64,000 nucleotides of DNA, taken from JAIVGV01 sp032229975. Its GTDB lineage: Bacteria > Acidobacteriota > Blastocatellia > Pyrinomonadales > Pyrinomonadaceae. This document shows positions 7,266 through 15,598 of this stretch, piece by piece. The stretch covers positions 15,365 to 79,364 of the forward strand of contig JAVXVG010000023.1 in NCBI GenBank assembly GCA_032229975.1. The letters run 5' to 3'. Each line of letters begins with the position of its first letter. The stretch's first letter is position 1. The position numbers were made by a program, and so were the translations under genes. The notes below the pieces were generated by a model, which worked only from the letters and a program-made list of their open reading frames with translations, was not told the origin of the DNA and did no database searches.

Positions 7266-9347
7266 TCACACTTCGACAGTCGCGTTCGTGGGTAGCCTGC
7301 GTTCGGGAGTCTCGACGGTGAAGACCTCGGTGCTCTGGGTCTTACCCTTGACGGTTACGTCGCCGAGCGCGCGCGTCTCGTAATCGACGCCGAGCAGCGC
7401 GGCGGTCGCGGCGCTGATCACCATCGGCACGCCCTTCTCTTTGGTCGTCGATTCCAGACGCGCGGCGAGATTCACGGTGTCGCCGATGATCGTGTATTCG
7501 AGTCGGCCCTCTGCGCCGACCACACCACACGTCGCCTCGCCTGTGTGAATGCCGACGCCGATGGCGAGTTGCGGTCGCCCCGTCCCCTCCCAATCCTTGT
7601 TCAAACGCTCAAGCTCCGCGAGCATCTCCAAGCCGCAGGCGACTGCGGCGCGCGCTTCGAGTTTGTCGCCGCGCGCGATGGGTGCGCCGAAGACGATCAT
7701 CAAGCCATCGCCGATGTACTTGTTGATGTGTCCACCATAAGCGCAGACAATCTTGTGCATCCGGCTGAAATACTCGTTGAGCCAACTCACGACCTCTTCG
7801 GAATCGACGCCCTCGGAGAGTGTGGTGAAGCCGCGTATGTCCGTGAAGATGAGCGTGACGGTGCGCCGCTCGCCGCCCATCACGAGTGCGCCACGTTGCT
7901 GCCAGAATGTGTCTGCGACTTCCGGCGAGACACAGCGCGAGAAGATGTCCATGATGGCGGCCCTCTCTGCCTCTTTCTCCTCGCGCACCGCGCGCTCGTG
8001 CGCATAGCGCAGCAAAAAGCTGGAAGGCGCGAGCAGGCCGAGCACGCTCAACTCCGCGCTCGCAAGCGGCAGGATGATGCCGTGCGAATTAAAAACCCAC
8101 GAAGAGATCGCGAGTATGCCGAAGCCGACGGCGAGCGTCGTGACGAGACCGAGCAGCGCACGCATCCAGAAGACTGCAAGCGCGACGAGCGCAAGCGGCA
8201 CGAGCACGAAGATGATCTGCCACGCGTAGCGAGGTCGCGTGAGGTATGAGCCGTCGAGCAGTGTGGCGAGGACGTTGGCATGAACCTCTATGCCGGGCGT
8301 GAGCTTCGGCGCGGTCGCAAGATTACGATCAAAGAGACGGAGGATCGGCTGGTTCGGAAAAGTCGCGGGCTGATAGAAAGGTGTCGTGAAGAGATCGGGT
8401 GCGTCGTTATTGGTCGCGCCGATAATGACGACGCGATCCTTGAAGAGATCGTCCGAGGGCCGGTGTGAGTTGTCGCACGTGATGCCGGGCGCGGAAGTTT
8501 GTTTGAAGTCTTCGCAGAGGATGTCTTGCGCGGAGACGCGACGGAAAGCGGGCGAGCGACCGCGAAAATCGATCTGCACGTTGCCATCGTTGCGAAGCGG
8601 GATCGCGCGCGTGCCGAGTTGCAGCGATAGCTCGCCGGTCTTCGCCAACTGCGTCTCCGTGAATCCTTGCGCGAGCATCGCGGCGAAACTGACTTTGGCA
8701 TCCTGTGAACCATCGCCCGCATGAGCGACGCTCGTCAGCGCGGCGGAGCGTATGAAGCGATCCGCGTCGTGGGGCAGATCAGCGAAGCCGACGGCCCACG
8801 CGCCTTCCGCAAACTCCGGCAGAGGGACAATCGCGGGTGTGCCGCCTTCCGGCAGCTTCTCGACGAGGACGACGTTGCCCGCGTTCGTGATCGATTCGAC
8901 CAGCTTTGCGTCCGCAGCTTTGTCGTACTCAGAGACGCCGCCCGCTTCGCTCAGATAAACGTCCAGGCCGATGGTGTTCGCGCCGCCCGCGCTCGCGCGG
9001 TCGATGAGGCGCGCGTACCATTCGCGGGGCCACTTCTGCAAACGCACGTTCGACGCACGGATCGATTCCTCGTCAACTTCGACGAGCGTGATGGGCTCGC
9101 TCTCGCCGCGCGTGCGAAGGTCTGTGCGCCGCACGTCGCGGAGTTGAAAGAGCAGGTTGAGCGCGTCGTCTTCCAAGCCGGTCATCGCTCCGTAAGGATG
9201 CGAAGCGTAACCGCCATTGGCGTCGCGTCGCGGGCGCATGGCGACGGCGGTCGCAAGCCACACGACCGTCGTTAAAAGGATCGCGAACGCCCAGTACCAA
9301 CGGCGCAGCAACTGTGGTGTGAAAGAGTAGCGACGTAGAAGGGCCAT
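7266..9347 (-). CDS. CHASE2-domain membrane adenylate/guanylate cyclase
   Basis: Class III nucleotide cyclase. From Met 9347 the order is one transmembrane helix (about 15-35), an extracytoplasmic CHASE2 sensor domain (about 60-370), three closely spaced transmembrane helices (about 375-445), a short linker and the cyclase domain (about 500-690). The catalytic core shows VTLIFTDIRGFTTLSE with the metal-binding Asp, then GGHINKYIGDGLMIVFGAP with the second metal Asp. It also has GIHTGEATCGVVG and TVNLAARLE with the transition-state Asn/Arg region. This predicts cyclic-nucleotide signalling from a periplasmic cue. The frame opens 36 codons further upstream (9455), but that stretch is Arg-rich and not membrane-like. 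Convergent with rpiB, 12 bases apart. Confidence 0.9.
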   Translation of the reverse strand: MALLRRYSFTPQLLRRWYWAFAILLTTVVWLATAVAMRPRRDANGGYASHPYGAMTGLEDDALNLLFQLRDVRRTDLRTRGESEPITLVEVDEESIRASNVRLQKWPREWYARLIDRASAGGANTIGLDVYLSEAGGVSEYDKAADAKLVESITNAGNVVLVEKLPEGGTPAIVPLPEFAEGAWAVGFADLPHDADRFIRSAALTSVAHAGDGSQDAKVSFAAMLAQGFTETQLAKTGELSLQLGTRAIPLRNDGNVQIDFRGRSPAFRRVSAQDILCEDFKQTSAPGITCDNSHRPSDDLFKDRVVIIGATNNDAPDLFTTPFYQPATFPNQPILRLFDRNLATAPKLTPGIEVHANVLATLLDGSYLTRPRYAWQIIFVLVPLALVALAVFWMRALLGLVTTLAVGFGILAISSWVFNSHGIILPLASAELSVLGLLAPSSFLLRYAHERAVREEKEAERAAIMDIFSRCVSPEVADTFWQQRGALVMGGERRTVTLIFTDIRGFTTLSEGVDSEEVVSWLNEYFSRMHKIVCAYGGHINKYIGDGLMIVFGAPIARGDKLEARAAVACGLEMLAELERLNKDWEGTGRPQLAIGVGIHTGEATCGVVGAEGRLEYTIIGDTVNLAARLESTTKEKGVPMVISAATAALLGVDYETRALGDVTVKGKTQSTEVFTVETPERRLPTNATVEV

Positions 9348-9496
9348 GTCGTTCGGAAGCTGACTTTGCGATCTCAAACTTGATCGGCAACGCTTTCGGC
9401 GATGCGGCTCAAGTTGATCGAAACGAGAGAAGGGGGCGACGTAAAAACGTCGCAAGTGTAACTCAAAACCGGCGTAGTGATGCAGGTCTGCGAATC

Positions 9497-9525
9497 TTGA
9501 CTTAAAAGTAAGGTATTCGTATAAT
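9497..9525 (+). promoter_or_regulatory. Sigma70 promoter of the suf operon, with possible Rrf2 operator
   Basis: TTGACT (9497-9502), exactly 17 bases, then TATAAT (9520-9525): a near-consensus housekeeping promoter 43 bases before the Rrf2 regulator start. The spacer contains a partial dyad ACT-taaa-AGT (9500-9509), flanked by GGTAT as in Rrf2/IscR type operators. Autorepression by the first gene is therefore plausible; the operator part is inference. Confidence 0.8.
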
Positions 9526-9567
9526 CTCTCCAGCCGACTGATTAACAGTTGTTCAGGAGTGTTTTAG

Positions 9568-10050
9568 ATGAAGGTCTCCGCGCAGGAAGAGTATGGGTTG
9601 CGCTGCCTGTTGCAGCTTGCGGGGCTGCGTCAGGGTGAGTCTTTGACGCTGCCGCAAGTAGCCGAGCGCGAGGGCATCTCGCAGGCGAACGCAGGGAAAC
9701 TCCTGTGGATTCTGAACAAGGCTGGCCTTGTCGCTTCGACGCGCGGGACGAAGGGCGGCTACCGCCTCGCACGACCCGCGTCGGAGATTCGTTTGAGCGA
9801 AGTGATCAAAGTTTTGGACGAGGACGTGCTCGCCGGCCACTGCAAGAGCTACACGGGTGTGCTTGAGGCGTGTGTGCACACGGGCAACTGCGGCATACGC
9901 CCTATCATCGTCGGGCTGCATGATGTGGTCGAGCAGGCCCTCTTTAATATCACGCTCGCGCAACTCGTCGGCACGGAGTCGAAGGTCGAGACGACGCTCT
10001 ACCGCATTCACGCGCTGCCGCGCACGGCGACTCATGGAAGGCGCGCGTGA
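9568..10050 (+). CDS. Rrf2-family Fe-S cluster regulator (IscR/SufR-like)
   Basis: 160-residue winged-helix regulator of the Rrf2 family, first gene of the suf operon and probably its autoregulator. The N-terminal EEYGLRCLLQLA and the helix-turn-helix QVAEREGISQANAGKLLWIL (about 30-49) match the family. The wing follows, with GTKGGYRLARP near 60-70. Three cysteines suited to a [2Fe-2S] site are at 92, 102 and 108. The spacing C-x9-C-x5-C differs from the C-x5-C-x5-C of E. coli IscR. An AGGAG ribosome-binding site at 9555-9559 supports the ATG at 9568. It is preceded by a strong promoter overlapping a possible operator. Confidence 0.9.
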   Translation: MKVSAQEEYGLRCLLQLAGLRQGESLTLPQVAEREGISQANAGKLLWILNKAGLVASTRGTKGGYRLARPASEIRLSEVIKVLDEDVLAGHCKSYTGVLEACVHTGNCGIRPIIVGLHDVVEQALFNITLAQLVGTESKVETTLYRIHALPRTATHGRRA

Positions 10051-10063
10051 GCGAAAGAACAGA

Positions 10064-10084
10064 TTTCAGTTTTCAGTTTTAAGC
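10064..10084. repeat. Phased heptamers between the Rrf2 gene and sufB
   Basis: Three 7-mers TTTCAGT, TTTCAGT and TTTAAGC occupy most of the short gap upstream of sufB. Confidence 0.45.
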
Positions 10085-10101
10085 CGGAAGAGAAGAAGAA
10101 G

Positions 10102-11538
10102 ATGAGCACAATCGAGCTGCTGGCGAATCAGGAATACAAGTACGGGTTCGTGACCGACATCGAATCGGACGTGATCCCGAAGGGTTTGAGCGAGGACACC
10201 GTCCGGCTCATCTCGGCGAAGAAGAACGAGCCGGAGTGGATGCTGGAGTTTCGCCTGAAGGCCTACCGCCAGTGGCTCAAGATGTCGGAGCCGAAGCACT
10301 GGGCGAACGTCACCTACCCGGAGATCGACTATCAGGACGTGATCTATTACAGCGCGCCGAAGCAGAAGGAGATGAAGAAGAGTCTGGACGAAGTCGATCC
10401 AGAACTCCTGCGCACCTTTGAGAAGCTCGGCATCCCTTTGACTGAGCAGAAGCAACTCGCGAACGTCGCCGTCGATGCGGTCTTCGATTCAGTGTCGGTC
10501 GCGACGACTTATAAAGAGAAGCTGAGGAAGCACGGAGTCATCTTCTGTTCGTTCACGGAAGCGATACGCGAGCACGCCGATCTCGTCAAGAAATATCTCG
10601 GCTCGGTCGTGCCTGTGGGCGACAACTATTTCGCGGCCCTCAACAGCGCGGTCTTCTCCGACGGCTCGTTCGTCTTCATCCCCAAAGGCGTCCGTTGCCC
10701 GATGGAGCTTTCGACCTACTTCCGCATCAACAACTCGGAGTCGGGCCAGTTCGAGCGCACGCTCATCATTGCCGAAGAGGGCTCGCACGTCTCGTATCTC
10801 GAAGGCTGCACCGCGCCGAAGTTTGATAAGAACCAGTTGCACGCGGCGGTCGTCGAACTCATCGCGCTCGACGACGCGCAGATCAAATACTCGACCGTGC
10901 AGAACTGGTATGCGGGCGACGAGACGGGCAAGGGCGGCATTTATAACTTCGTCACCAAGCGCGGCGCGTGTCGCGGTCGCAACTCGAAAATTTCTTGGAC
11001 GCAGGTCGAGACCGGATCGGCCATCACTTGGAAGTACCCTTCGTGCATCTTGCAGGGCGACAACTCCATCGGCGAGTTTTATTCAGTTGCCTTGACGAAC
11101 CACGCGCAGCAGGCCGACACGGGCACGAAGATGATCCACATCGGCAAGAACACGCGCTCGACGATCATCTCGAAAGGCATCTCGGCGGGGAACTCGAACA
11201 ACAGCTATCGCGGCCTCGTCAAAGTCCTCAAAGGTGCGGAAGGCGCGCGCAACTACACGCAATGCGACTCGCTGCTCATCGGCTCGAAGTGTTCGGCGAA
11301 CACGTTCCCCTATATCGAGGTGATGAATAACACGGCGCGCGTCGAGCACGAGGCGACCACTTCGCGCATCAGCGAGGAGCAGTTGTTCTATCTCATGCAG
11401 CGCGGCATCTCGCAAGAGGACTCGGTCTCGCTCATCATCAACGGCTTCTGCAAAGACGTGTTCAAAGAGTTGCCGATGGAGTTCGCCGTCGAAGCGCAAA
11501 AGCTGCTCGGCATGAAGTTGGAAGGCAGCGTCGGCTGA
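10102..11538 (+). CDS. sufB: Fe-S cluster assembly scaffold protein SufB
   Basis: Core subunit of the SufBC2D scaffold on which Fe-S clusters are built from sulfide supplied by SufS. 478 residues, full length. Typical signatures include the N-terminal YKYGFVTDIESD and IPKGVRCPMELSTYFRIN near residue 195. Others are SYLEGCTAP near 232 and the right-handed beta-helix core with TKRGACRGRNSKISWTQVE. The C-terminal EEQLFYLMQRGISQEDSVSLI is the region that binds SufC. It is followed by a HicB-like ORF and then sufC. Confidence 0.97.
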   Translation: MSTIELLANQEYKYGFVTDIESDVIPKGLSEDTVRLISAKKNEPEWMLEFRLKAYRQWLKMSEPKHWANVTYPEIDYQDVIYYSAPKQKEMKKSLDEVDPELLRTFEKLGIPLTEQKQLANVAVDAVFDSVSVATTYKEKLRKHGVIFCSFTEAIREHADLVKKYLGSVVPVGDNYFAALNSAVFSDGSFVFIPKGVRCPMELSTYFRINNSESGQFERTLIIAEEGSHVSYLEGCTAPKFDKNQLHAAVVELIALDDAQIKYSTVQNWYAGDETGKGGIYNFVTKRGACRGRNSKISWTQVETGSAITWKYPSCILQGDNSIGEFYSVALTNHAQQADTGTKMIHIGKNTRSTIISKGISAGNSNNSYRGLVKVLKGAEGARNYTQCDSLLIGSKCSANTFPYIEVMNNTARVEHEATTSRISEEQLFYLMQRGISQEDSVSLIINGFCKDVFKELPMEFAVEAQKLLGMKLEGSVG

Positions 11539-11553
11539 GGAGGGTATTCCCGA

Positions 11554-11751
11554 ATGGAGATGAGGCTGACCATCATCTATGAGCCTGCCGGAGAGTTAGT
11601 GCAGGCTTCTGTGGCTGAGCTGCCGGGCGCAATTTCACTCGGTAAGACTCGTGAGGAAGCAAGGGCGAATCTTGCCGAAGCGATTGAGATGGTTCAAGAA
11701 GGAAATGCGATTTGTCGTGCGCTCGGAGTCGCCGCGCCGACCGAAATCTAG
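11554..11751 (+). CDS. HicB-like antitoxin-fold protein, no HicA partner
   Basis: 65 residues with the compact HicB-like fold: LTIIYEPAGELVQASVAELPGAISLGKTREEARANLAEAIEMV. This family normally counteracts the HicA mRNA interferase or has drifted into a DNA- or RNA-binding role. It is inserted between sufB and sufC, 15 bases after sufB, and its stop lies 14 bases before the sufC GTG, so it is very likely translated from the suf mRNA. No HicA-like ORF is nearby. A stand-alone regulatory or stray antitoxin role is inference. Confidence 0.8.
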   Translation: MEMRLTIIYEPAGELVQASVAELPGAISLGKTREEARANLAEAIEMVQEGNAICRALGVAAPTEI

Positions 11752-11765
11752 TCGAGGAGCGAGTA

Positions 11766-12542
11766 GTGTTAGAGATTCGTAATTTACACGCGAAGATTGA
11801 CGGCAAGGAAATTTTGCGGGGCATCGACCTGTCTGTGAAGGCTGGCGAGGTGCACGCGATCATGGGGCCTAATGGATCGGGGAAGTCCACGCTGGCGAAA
11901 GTGATCGCGGGCCATCCTTCGTATGAAGTGACGGCGGGCGAGGTCGTCTATGAGGGCAAGAACCTGTTGGAGCTTCCGCCCGATGAGCGCGCGCGCGATG
12001 GCATCTTCCTCGCGTTCCAGTATCCGGTGGAAGTGCCGGGCGTCTCGAACGCGCAGTTTTTGCGACTCGCCTACAACGAGCGGCGCAAGCATCTGGGCGA
12101 AGAGGAGCTCGATCCGTTGGAGTTCAAAGACCTGCTCGCGGAGCGCGCGAAGATCGTCGAGATGGAGCCTGCGCTCATGTCGCGCTCGGTCAACGAAGGT
12201 TTTTCGGGTGGTGAGAAGAAGCGCAACGAGATTTTGCAGATGGCTGTGCTTGAGCCGCGACTTGCCGTGCTCGATGAGACGGATTCCGGTCTCGACATCG
12301 ACGCCCTGCGCGTCGTCTCCGCAGGTGTCAACCGCCTGCGCCGGCCCGACAACGCGATCCTTCTGGTCACGCACTACCAGCGACTACTGAACTACATCGT
12401 CCCCGACTTCGTCCACGTTCTCTACAAGGGCCGCATCGTCCGCTCCGGCAGCAAGGAGCTGGCCCTCGCGCTCGAAGAGAAGGGCTACGACTGGATCAGG
12501 GACGACATTAAGGATGAGCGGCAATCGGCTGTGAGTGTCTAA
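11766..12542 (+). CDS. sufC: Fe-S assembly ATPase SufC
   Basis: ABC-type ATPase that powers the SufBC2D scaffold. 258 residues from GTG 11766, chosen because GAGGAG at 11754-11759 sits six bases upstream and the protein then starts at the conserved LEIRNLHAKIDGKEIL. The frame opens further upstream at 11712, but that part overlaps the HicB ORF. It shows Walker A GPNGSGKST near residue 36, the Q-loop FLAFQYPVEVPG, the signature NEGFSGGEKKRNE near 145, Walker B LAVLDETDSGLDIDAL and the H-loop LVTHYQRLL. Confidence 0.96.
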   Translation: MLEIRNLHAKIDGKEILRGIDLSVKAGEVHAIMGPNGSGKSTLAKVIAGHPSYEVTAGEVVYEGKNLLELPPDERARDGIFLAFQYPVEVPGVSNAQFLRLAYNERRKHLGEEELDPLEFKDLLAERAKIVEMEPALMSRSVNEGFSGGEKKRNEILQMAVLEPRLAVLDETDSGLDIDALRVVSAGVNRLRRPDNAILLVTHYQRLLNYIVPDFVHVLYKGRIVRSGSKELALALEEKGYDWIRDDIKDERQSAVSV

Positions 12543-12589
12543 GATTGCCTCAAGTCCGAGCCGCAATCGCGGCGTAAAAGGAGTGTTCA

Positions 12590-12865
12590 ATGAGCGACAA
12601 TCCAACACATGAAAACCCGGACGCACGCTCTTTCGAGGAGCGCATATTCGCGCGTTTCGACGCTCTCGACGCGCGCATGGACTCGCTCGAAGAGCAAGTT
12701 GATCGCCGCCTGCAAGAGACACGACCCATTTGGGAAGCTATGCAGACGCAACTCGAACGACTCAACTCGAAGGTTGACGTGTTGATCAAGGAATTTTACG
12801 AGGTGAAGACTGACATTGTGAGGCTCGACAAGCGCGTGACGAGTCTTGAAGGGCAGAGGATTTAG
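12590..12865 (+). CDS. Small coiled-coil protein in the suf operon
   Basis: 91 residues with no recognised family. From about residue 15 it is almost wholly amphipathic helix with heptad-like spacing of Leu, Ile and Val (DALDARMDSLEEQVDRRL, then LERLNSKVDVLIKEF), predicting a parallel or antiparallel coiled coil. AAGGAG about seven bases upstream supports the ATG. It lies between sufC and sufD, seven bases before the sufD frame. It may be an oligomerisation or tethering factor, or an unrelated passenger. Confidence 0.75.
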   Translation: MSDNPTHENPDARSFEERIFARFDALDARMDSLEEQVDRRLQETRPIWEAMQTQLERLNSKVDVLIKEFYEVKTDIVRLDKRVTSLEGQRI

Positions 12866-12874
12866 TAACAAGTG

Positions 12875-14215
12875 ATGATGGCACAGGCGACGAAAGAGAA
12901 GAGTTCATACCGCGAGGCTTGGGAGCTATCGCGGGCAGAGTCGAAGCGTGCGCTGCCCGCGTGGGCGGCGCGCTTGCGCGAGGATGCGTTCGGCGCGTTT
13001 GAGCGTCTGGGTTTTCCGACGACGGACGTTGAAGATTGGAAGTACACGAACGTCTCGACAATCACGCGTGGCAACTTCACGCCGCCAGCATCAAACGACT
13101 CGCGCGAGAACGACGCGGGCGCGTTCGAGTCGTTCTTCTATTCCGAAGCGACACAGAGCAGGCTCGTCTTCGTCAACGGAATCTTCCAGCCGCAACTTTC
13201 CGCGCTCGATGCGTTGCCCGCAGGCGTCGTCGTCTCAAACTTGAGCGATGCGCTTGGCGGCGAGCATGAGTCGATCATACGCGAACGTCTAGGTCGCGCA
13301 GTTGCGTTCAATGCAGACGGCTTCGCCGCGCTCAACACGGCTTTCCTCGGCGAAGGCGCGTTCGTCTATCTGCCGAAGGGGGCCCATGCAGACGCGCCGA
13401 TTCATCTGCTCTTTCTTGCATCGGACTCGCGCGAGGGCCGGATGTTCAGCCCACGCGTGCTCGTCGTCGCCGAAGCTGAAAGCTCGGCGCGCATTATCGA
13501 GAGCCACGAGTCTTCGGGCCAGTCGCGGTATTTCACGAACACAGTCGCGGAGATTTTCGTCGGCGACCGAGCGCGCGTCACGCACTACAAAGTTCAACGC
13601 GAGTCGGAGCAGGCCTATCACGTCGCGACGACTGCGGCAGAGATCGGGCGCGCGGGCGTTTACGATCTCACCACCATCACGCTCGGCGCGGGCCTGTCGC
13701 GCCACGGCATCGACGTTCGCATGACGCAAGAGGGCGCGGAGTGTTGGGTCGATGGCCTCTATCTCGTCGGCTCCGGTCAACACGCCGACACGCACTCGGC
13801 AATCGATCACGCCGCGCCGCACTGCACGAGTCATCAACTCTACAAGGGCATCCTCGATGGCGACGCGCGCGCGGTCTTCAATGGCAAAGTCTTCGTCCGC
13901 CACGGCGCGCAAGGGACGGACGCGCAGCAGACGAACAAAAATCTTTTGCTCTCGCCCGATGCGCGTGTCGATACGAAGCCGCAGCTTGAGATTTTCGCTG
14001 ACGACGTGAAGTGCGCGCACGGCGCGACCGTCGGGCAACTCGCGGAGGAAGAGCTTTTTTATCTCAAGAGCCGTGGACTGCACGACGATCTCGCGCGCAA
14101 CCTTTTGACTTATGGTTTTGCCGAAGAACTTGTCGGGAAGATCAAGATCGATTCCATCAAGCGACAGCTCGACGAGGCGATCCTCAACCGGCTGCACGCG
14201 CGTCTCGAAATATGA
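12875..14215 (+). CDS. sufD: Fe-S cluster assembly protein SufD
   Basis: SufB paralogue and partner in the SufBC2D scaffold. About 446 residues. Typical elements are the N-terminal GFPTTDVEDWKYTNV near 45, FVYLPKGAHADAPIHLLF near 165, and a beta-helix core. The C-terminal EEELFYLKSRGLHDDLARNLLTYGFAEELV resembles the SufC-binding region of SufB. Three consecutive start codons (GTG 12872, ATG 12875, ATG 12878) make the exact N-terminus uncertain by two residues. Its stop overlaps the sufS start as ATGA (14212-14215), which implies translational coupling. Confidence 0.95.
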   Translation: MMAQATKEKSSYREAWELSRAESKRALPAWAARLREDAFGAFERLGFPTTDVEDWKYTNVSTITRGNFTPPASNDSRENDAGAFESFFYSEATQSRLVFVNGIFQPQLSALDALPAGVVVSNLSDALGGEHESIIRERLGRAVAFNADGFAALNTAFLGEGAFVYLPKGAHADAPIHLLFLASDSREGRMFSPRVLVVAEAESSARIIESHESSGQSRYFTNTVAEIFVGDRARVTHYKVQRESEQAYHVATTAAEIGRAGVYDLTTITLGAGLSRHGIDVRMTQEGAECWVDGLYLVGSGQHADTHSAIDHAAPHCTSHQLYKGILDGDARAVFNGKVFVRHGAQGTDAQQTNKNLLLSPDARVDTKPQLEIFADDVKCAHGATVGQLAEEELFYLKSRGLHDDLARNLLTYGFAEELVGKIKIDSIKRQLDEAILNRLHARLEI

Positions 14216-15516
14216 AGGTCGAAGAGATGATTGCGACACAGAAATCAACGACGGCGAAGGGCCGGCAGAGCGAGACAAAGGCGCAAGGCGAGCCGCTAGG
14301 GTTCGACGTTGAGCGCGCGCGTCAGGATTTTCCCGTCCTGCATCAGACGGTCAACGGAAAACCTCTGGTCTATCTCGACAACTCAGCTTCATCGCAAGTC
14401 CCGCAAGTCGTCATCGACCGTGGCAGTCGTTACCTGCAAGAAGAGCACTCGAACATCCATCGCGGTGTTCACTATTTGAGCCAGCGTGCGACGACGGCGT
14501 TTGAGGGCGCGCGCGAGAAGGTGCGCCGCTTCATCAATGCACGCGAATCGCGCGAGTGCATCTTCGTGCGCGGCTGCACAGAGGGCATCAACCTCGTGAT
14601 GCACGGCTACGGTCGCAAGTTCGTCTCGGCGGGCGACGAGATCATCATCTCGGCGATGGAGCATCACGCGAACATCGTCCCGTGGCAGATGCTCTGCGAA
14701 GAGAAGGGCGCGAAGCTCAAAGTCATTCCGATGAACGACGCTGGCGAACTTCTGCTCGACGAATACGAGTCGCTGCTGAATGAGCGCACGAAGCTCGTCG
14801 CGGTCATGCACGTCTCAAACGCGCTCGGCACAGTCAACCCCATCAAAGAGATCATCGCGAGCGCGCATAAGCAGGGCGTGCCCGTGCTCATTGACGGCGC
14901 GCAGGCTGCGCCGCATTTGAAGATCGACGTGCAGGACTTGGACGCGGACTTCTACATCATCTCCGGCCACAAGATGTTCGCGCCGACAGGCAGCGGCGTC
15001 GTCTATGGCAAAGCTGCCTTGCTTGAAAGCATGAACCCGTTTCTCGGCGGCGGCGACATGATCCGCACCGTCACTTTCGAGAAGACAACTTACGCGGGCC
15101 TCCCGAATAAGTTCGAGGCGGGCACTCCGGCCATCGCTTCGCAGATCGGTCTCGGCGCGGCGATTGACTACCTCGCTTCCATCGACCGCGAGGGCGCACA
15201 CGCGCACGAGCAGGAGTTGCTGCTTTACGCAACTGAAAAATTAATGGGGATCGAAGGCGTCCGCATCGTCGGCACGGCGCGCGAGAAAGTGAGCGTCGTC
15301 TCCTTCATCATCGAAGGCGTCCACCCGCACGACGTTGGCACGATCCTCGATCAAGAAGGCATCGCCATCCGCGCCGGCCACCACTGCGCGCAGCCCGTCA
15401 TGCAACGCTTCAAAATTCCCGCGACCGCGCGCGCGTCGTTTGCCTTCTACAACACGAAGGAAGAAGTTGATGCCCTCGCGAGCGCAGTCGAAAAATGCGT
15501 GGAGGTCTTTTCGTAA
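14212..15516 (+). CDS. sufS: Cysteine desulfurase SufS
   Basis: PLP-dependent class V aminotransferase-fold enzyme that removes sulfur from cysteine and passes it to SufU and the SufBCD scaffold. 434 residues from the ATG that overlaps the sufD stop. The upstream extension of the frame (to 14011) lies inside sufD and is rejected. Signatures are DNSASSQVPQVV near residue 50 and EEHSNIHRGVHYLS near 80, with the PLP Lys in ISGHKMFAPTGSGV near 250. The persulfide-forming Cys is in AGHHCAQPVMQ near 387. The N-terminal 25 residues are extra, polar and probably disordered. Confidence 0.95.
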   Translation: MKVEEMIATQKSTTAKGRQSETKAQGEPLGFDVERARQDFPVLHQTVNGKPLVYLDNSASSQVPQVVIDRGSRYLQEEHSNIHRGVHYLSQRATTAFEGAREKVRRFINARESRECIFVRGCTEGINLVMHGYGRKFVSAGDEIIISAMEHHANIVPWQMLCEEKGAKLKVIPMNDAGELLLDEYESLLNERTKLVAVMHVSNALGTVNPIKEIIASAHKQGVPVLIDGAQAAPHLKIDVQDLDADFYIISGHKMFAPTGSGVVYGKAALLESMNPFLGGGDMIRTVTFEKTTYAGLPNKFEAGTPAIASQIGLGAAIDYLASIDREGAHAHEQELLLYATEKLMGIEGVRIVGTAREKVSVVSFIIEGVHPHDVGTILDQEGIAIRAGHHCAQPVMQRFKIPATARASFAFYNTKEEVDALASAVEKCVEVFS

Positions 15517-15519
15517 GTC

Positions 15520-15585
15520 GTGAATGGTAAATGGTGAATCGTTAAAAAGATTTCTTGCGATTCACCATTTACCATTCACCATTTA
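15520..15585. repeat. Heptamer array with perfect 22-bp inverted repeat between sufS and sufU
   Basis: Left arm units are TGAATGG, TAAATGG and TGAATCG (15521-15541). Right arm units are CGATTCA, CCATTTA, CCATTCA and CCATTTA (15558-15585). Positions 15520-15541 and 15558-15579 are perfectly complementary (22 bp) around a 16-base A/T-rich loop. The RNA would fold into a long hairpin just after the sufS stop and 20 bases before the sufU start. There is no T-tract, so it is not a classical terminator; mRNA processing or attenuation are options. Confidence 0.8.
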
Positions 15586-15598
15586 CGCTCCTTGAGCT

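Noticed and set aside
14011..14211. Upstream extension of the sufS frame
   Set aside because: It lies inside sufD in another frame; the ATGA overlap at 14212 gives the normal SufS N-terminus.
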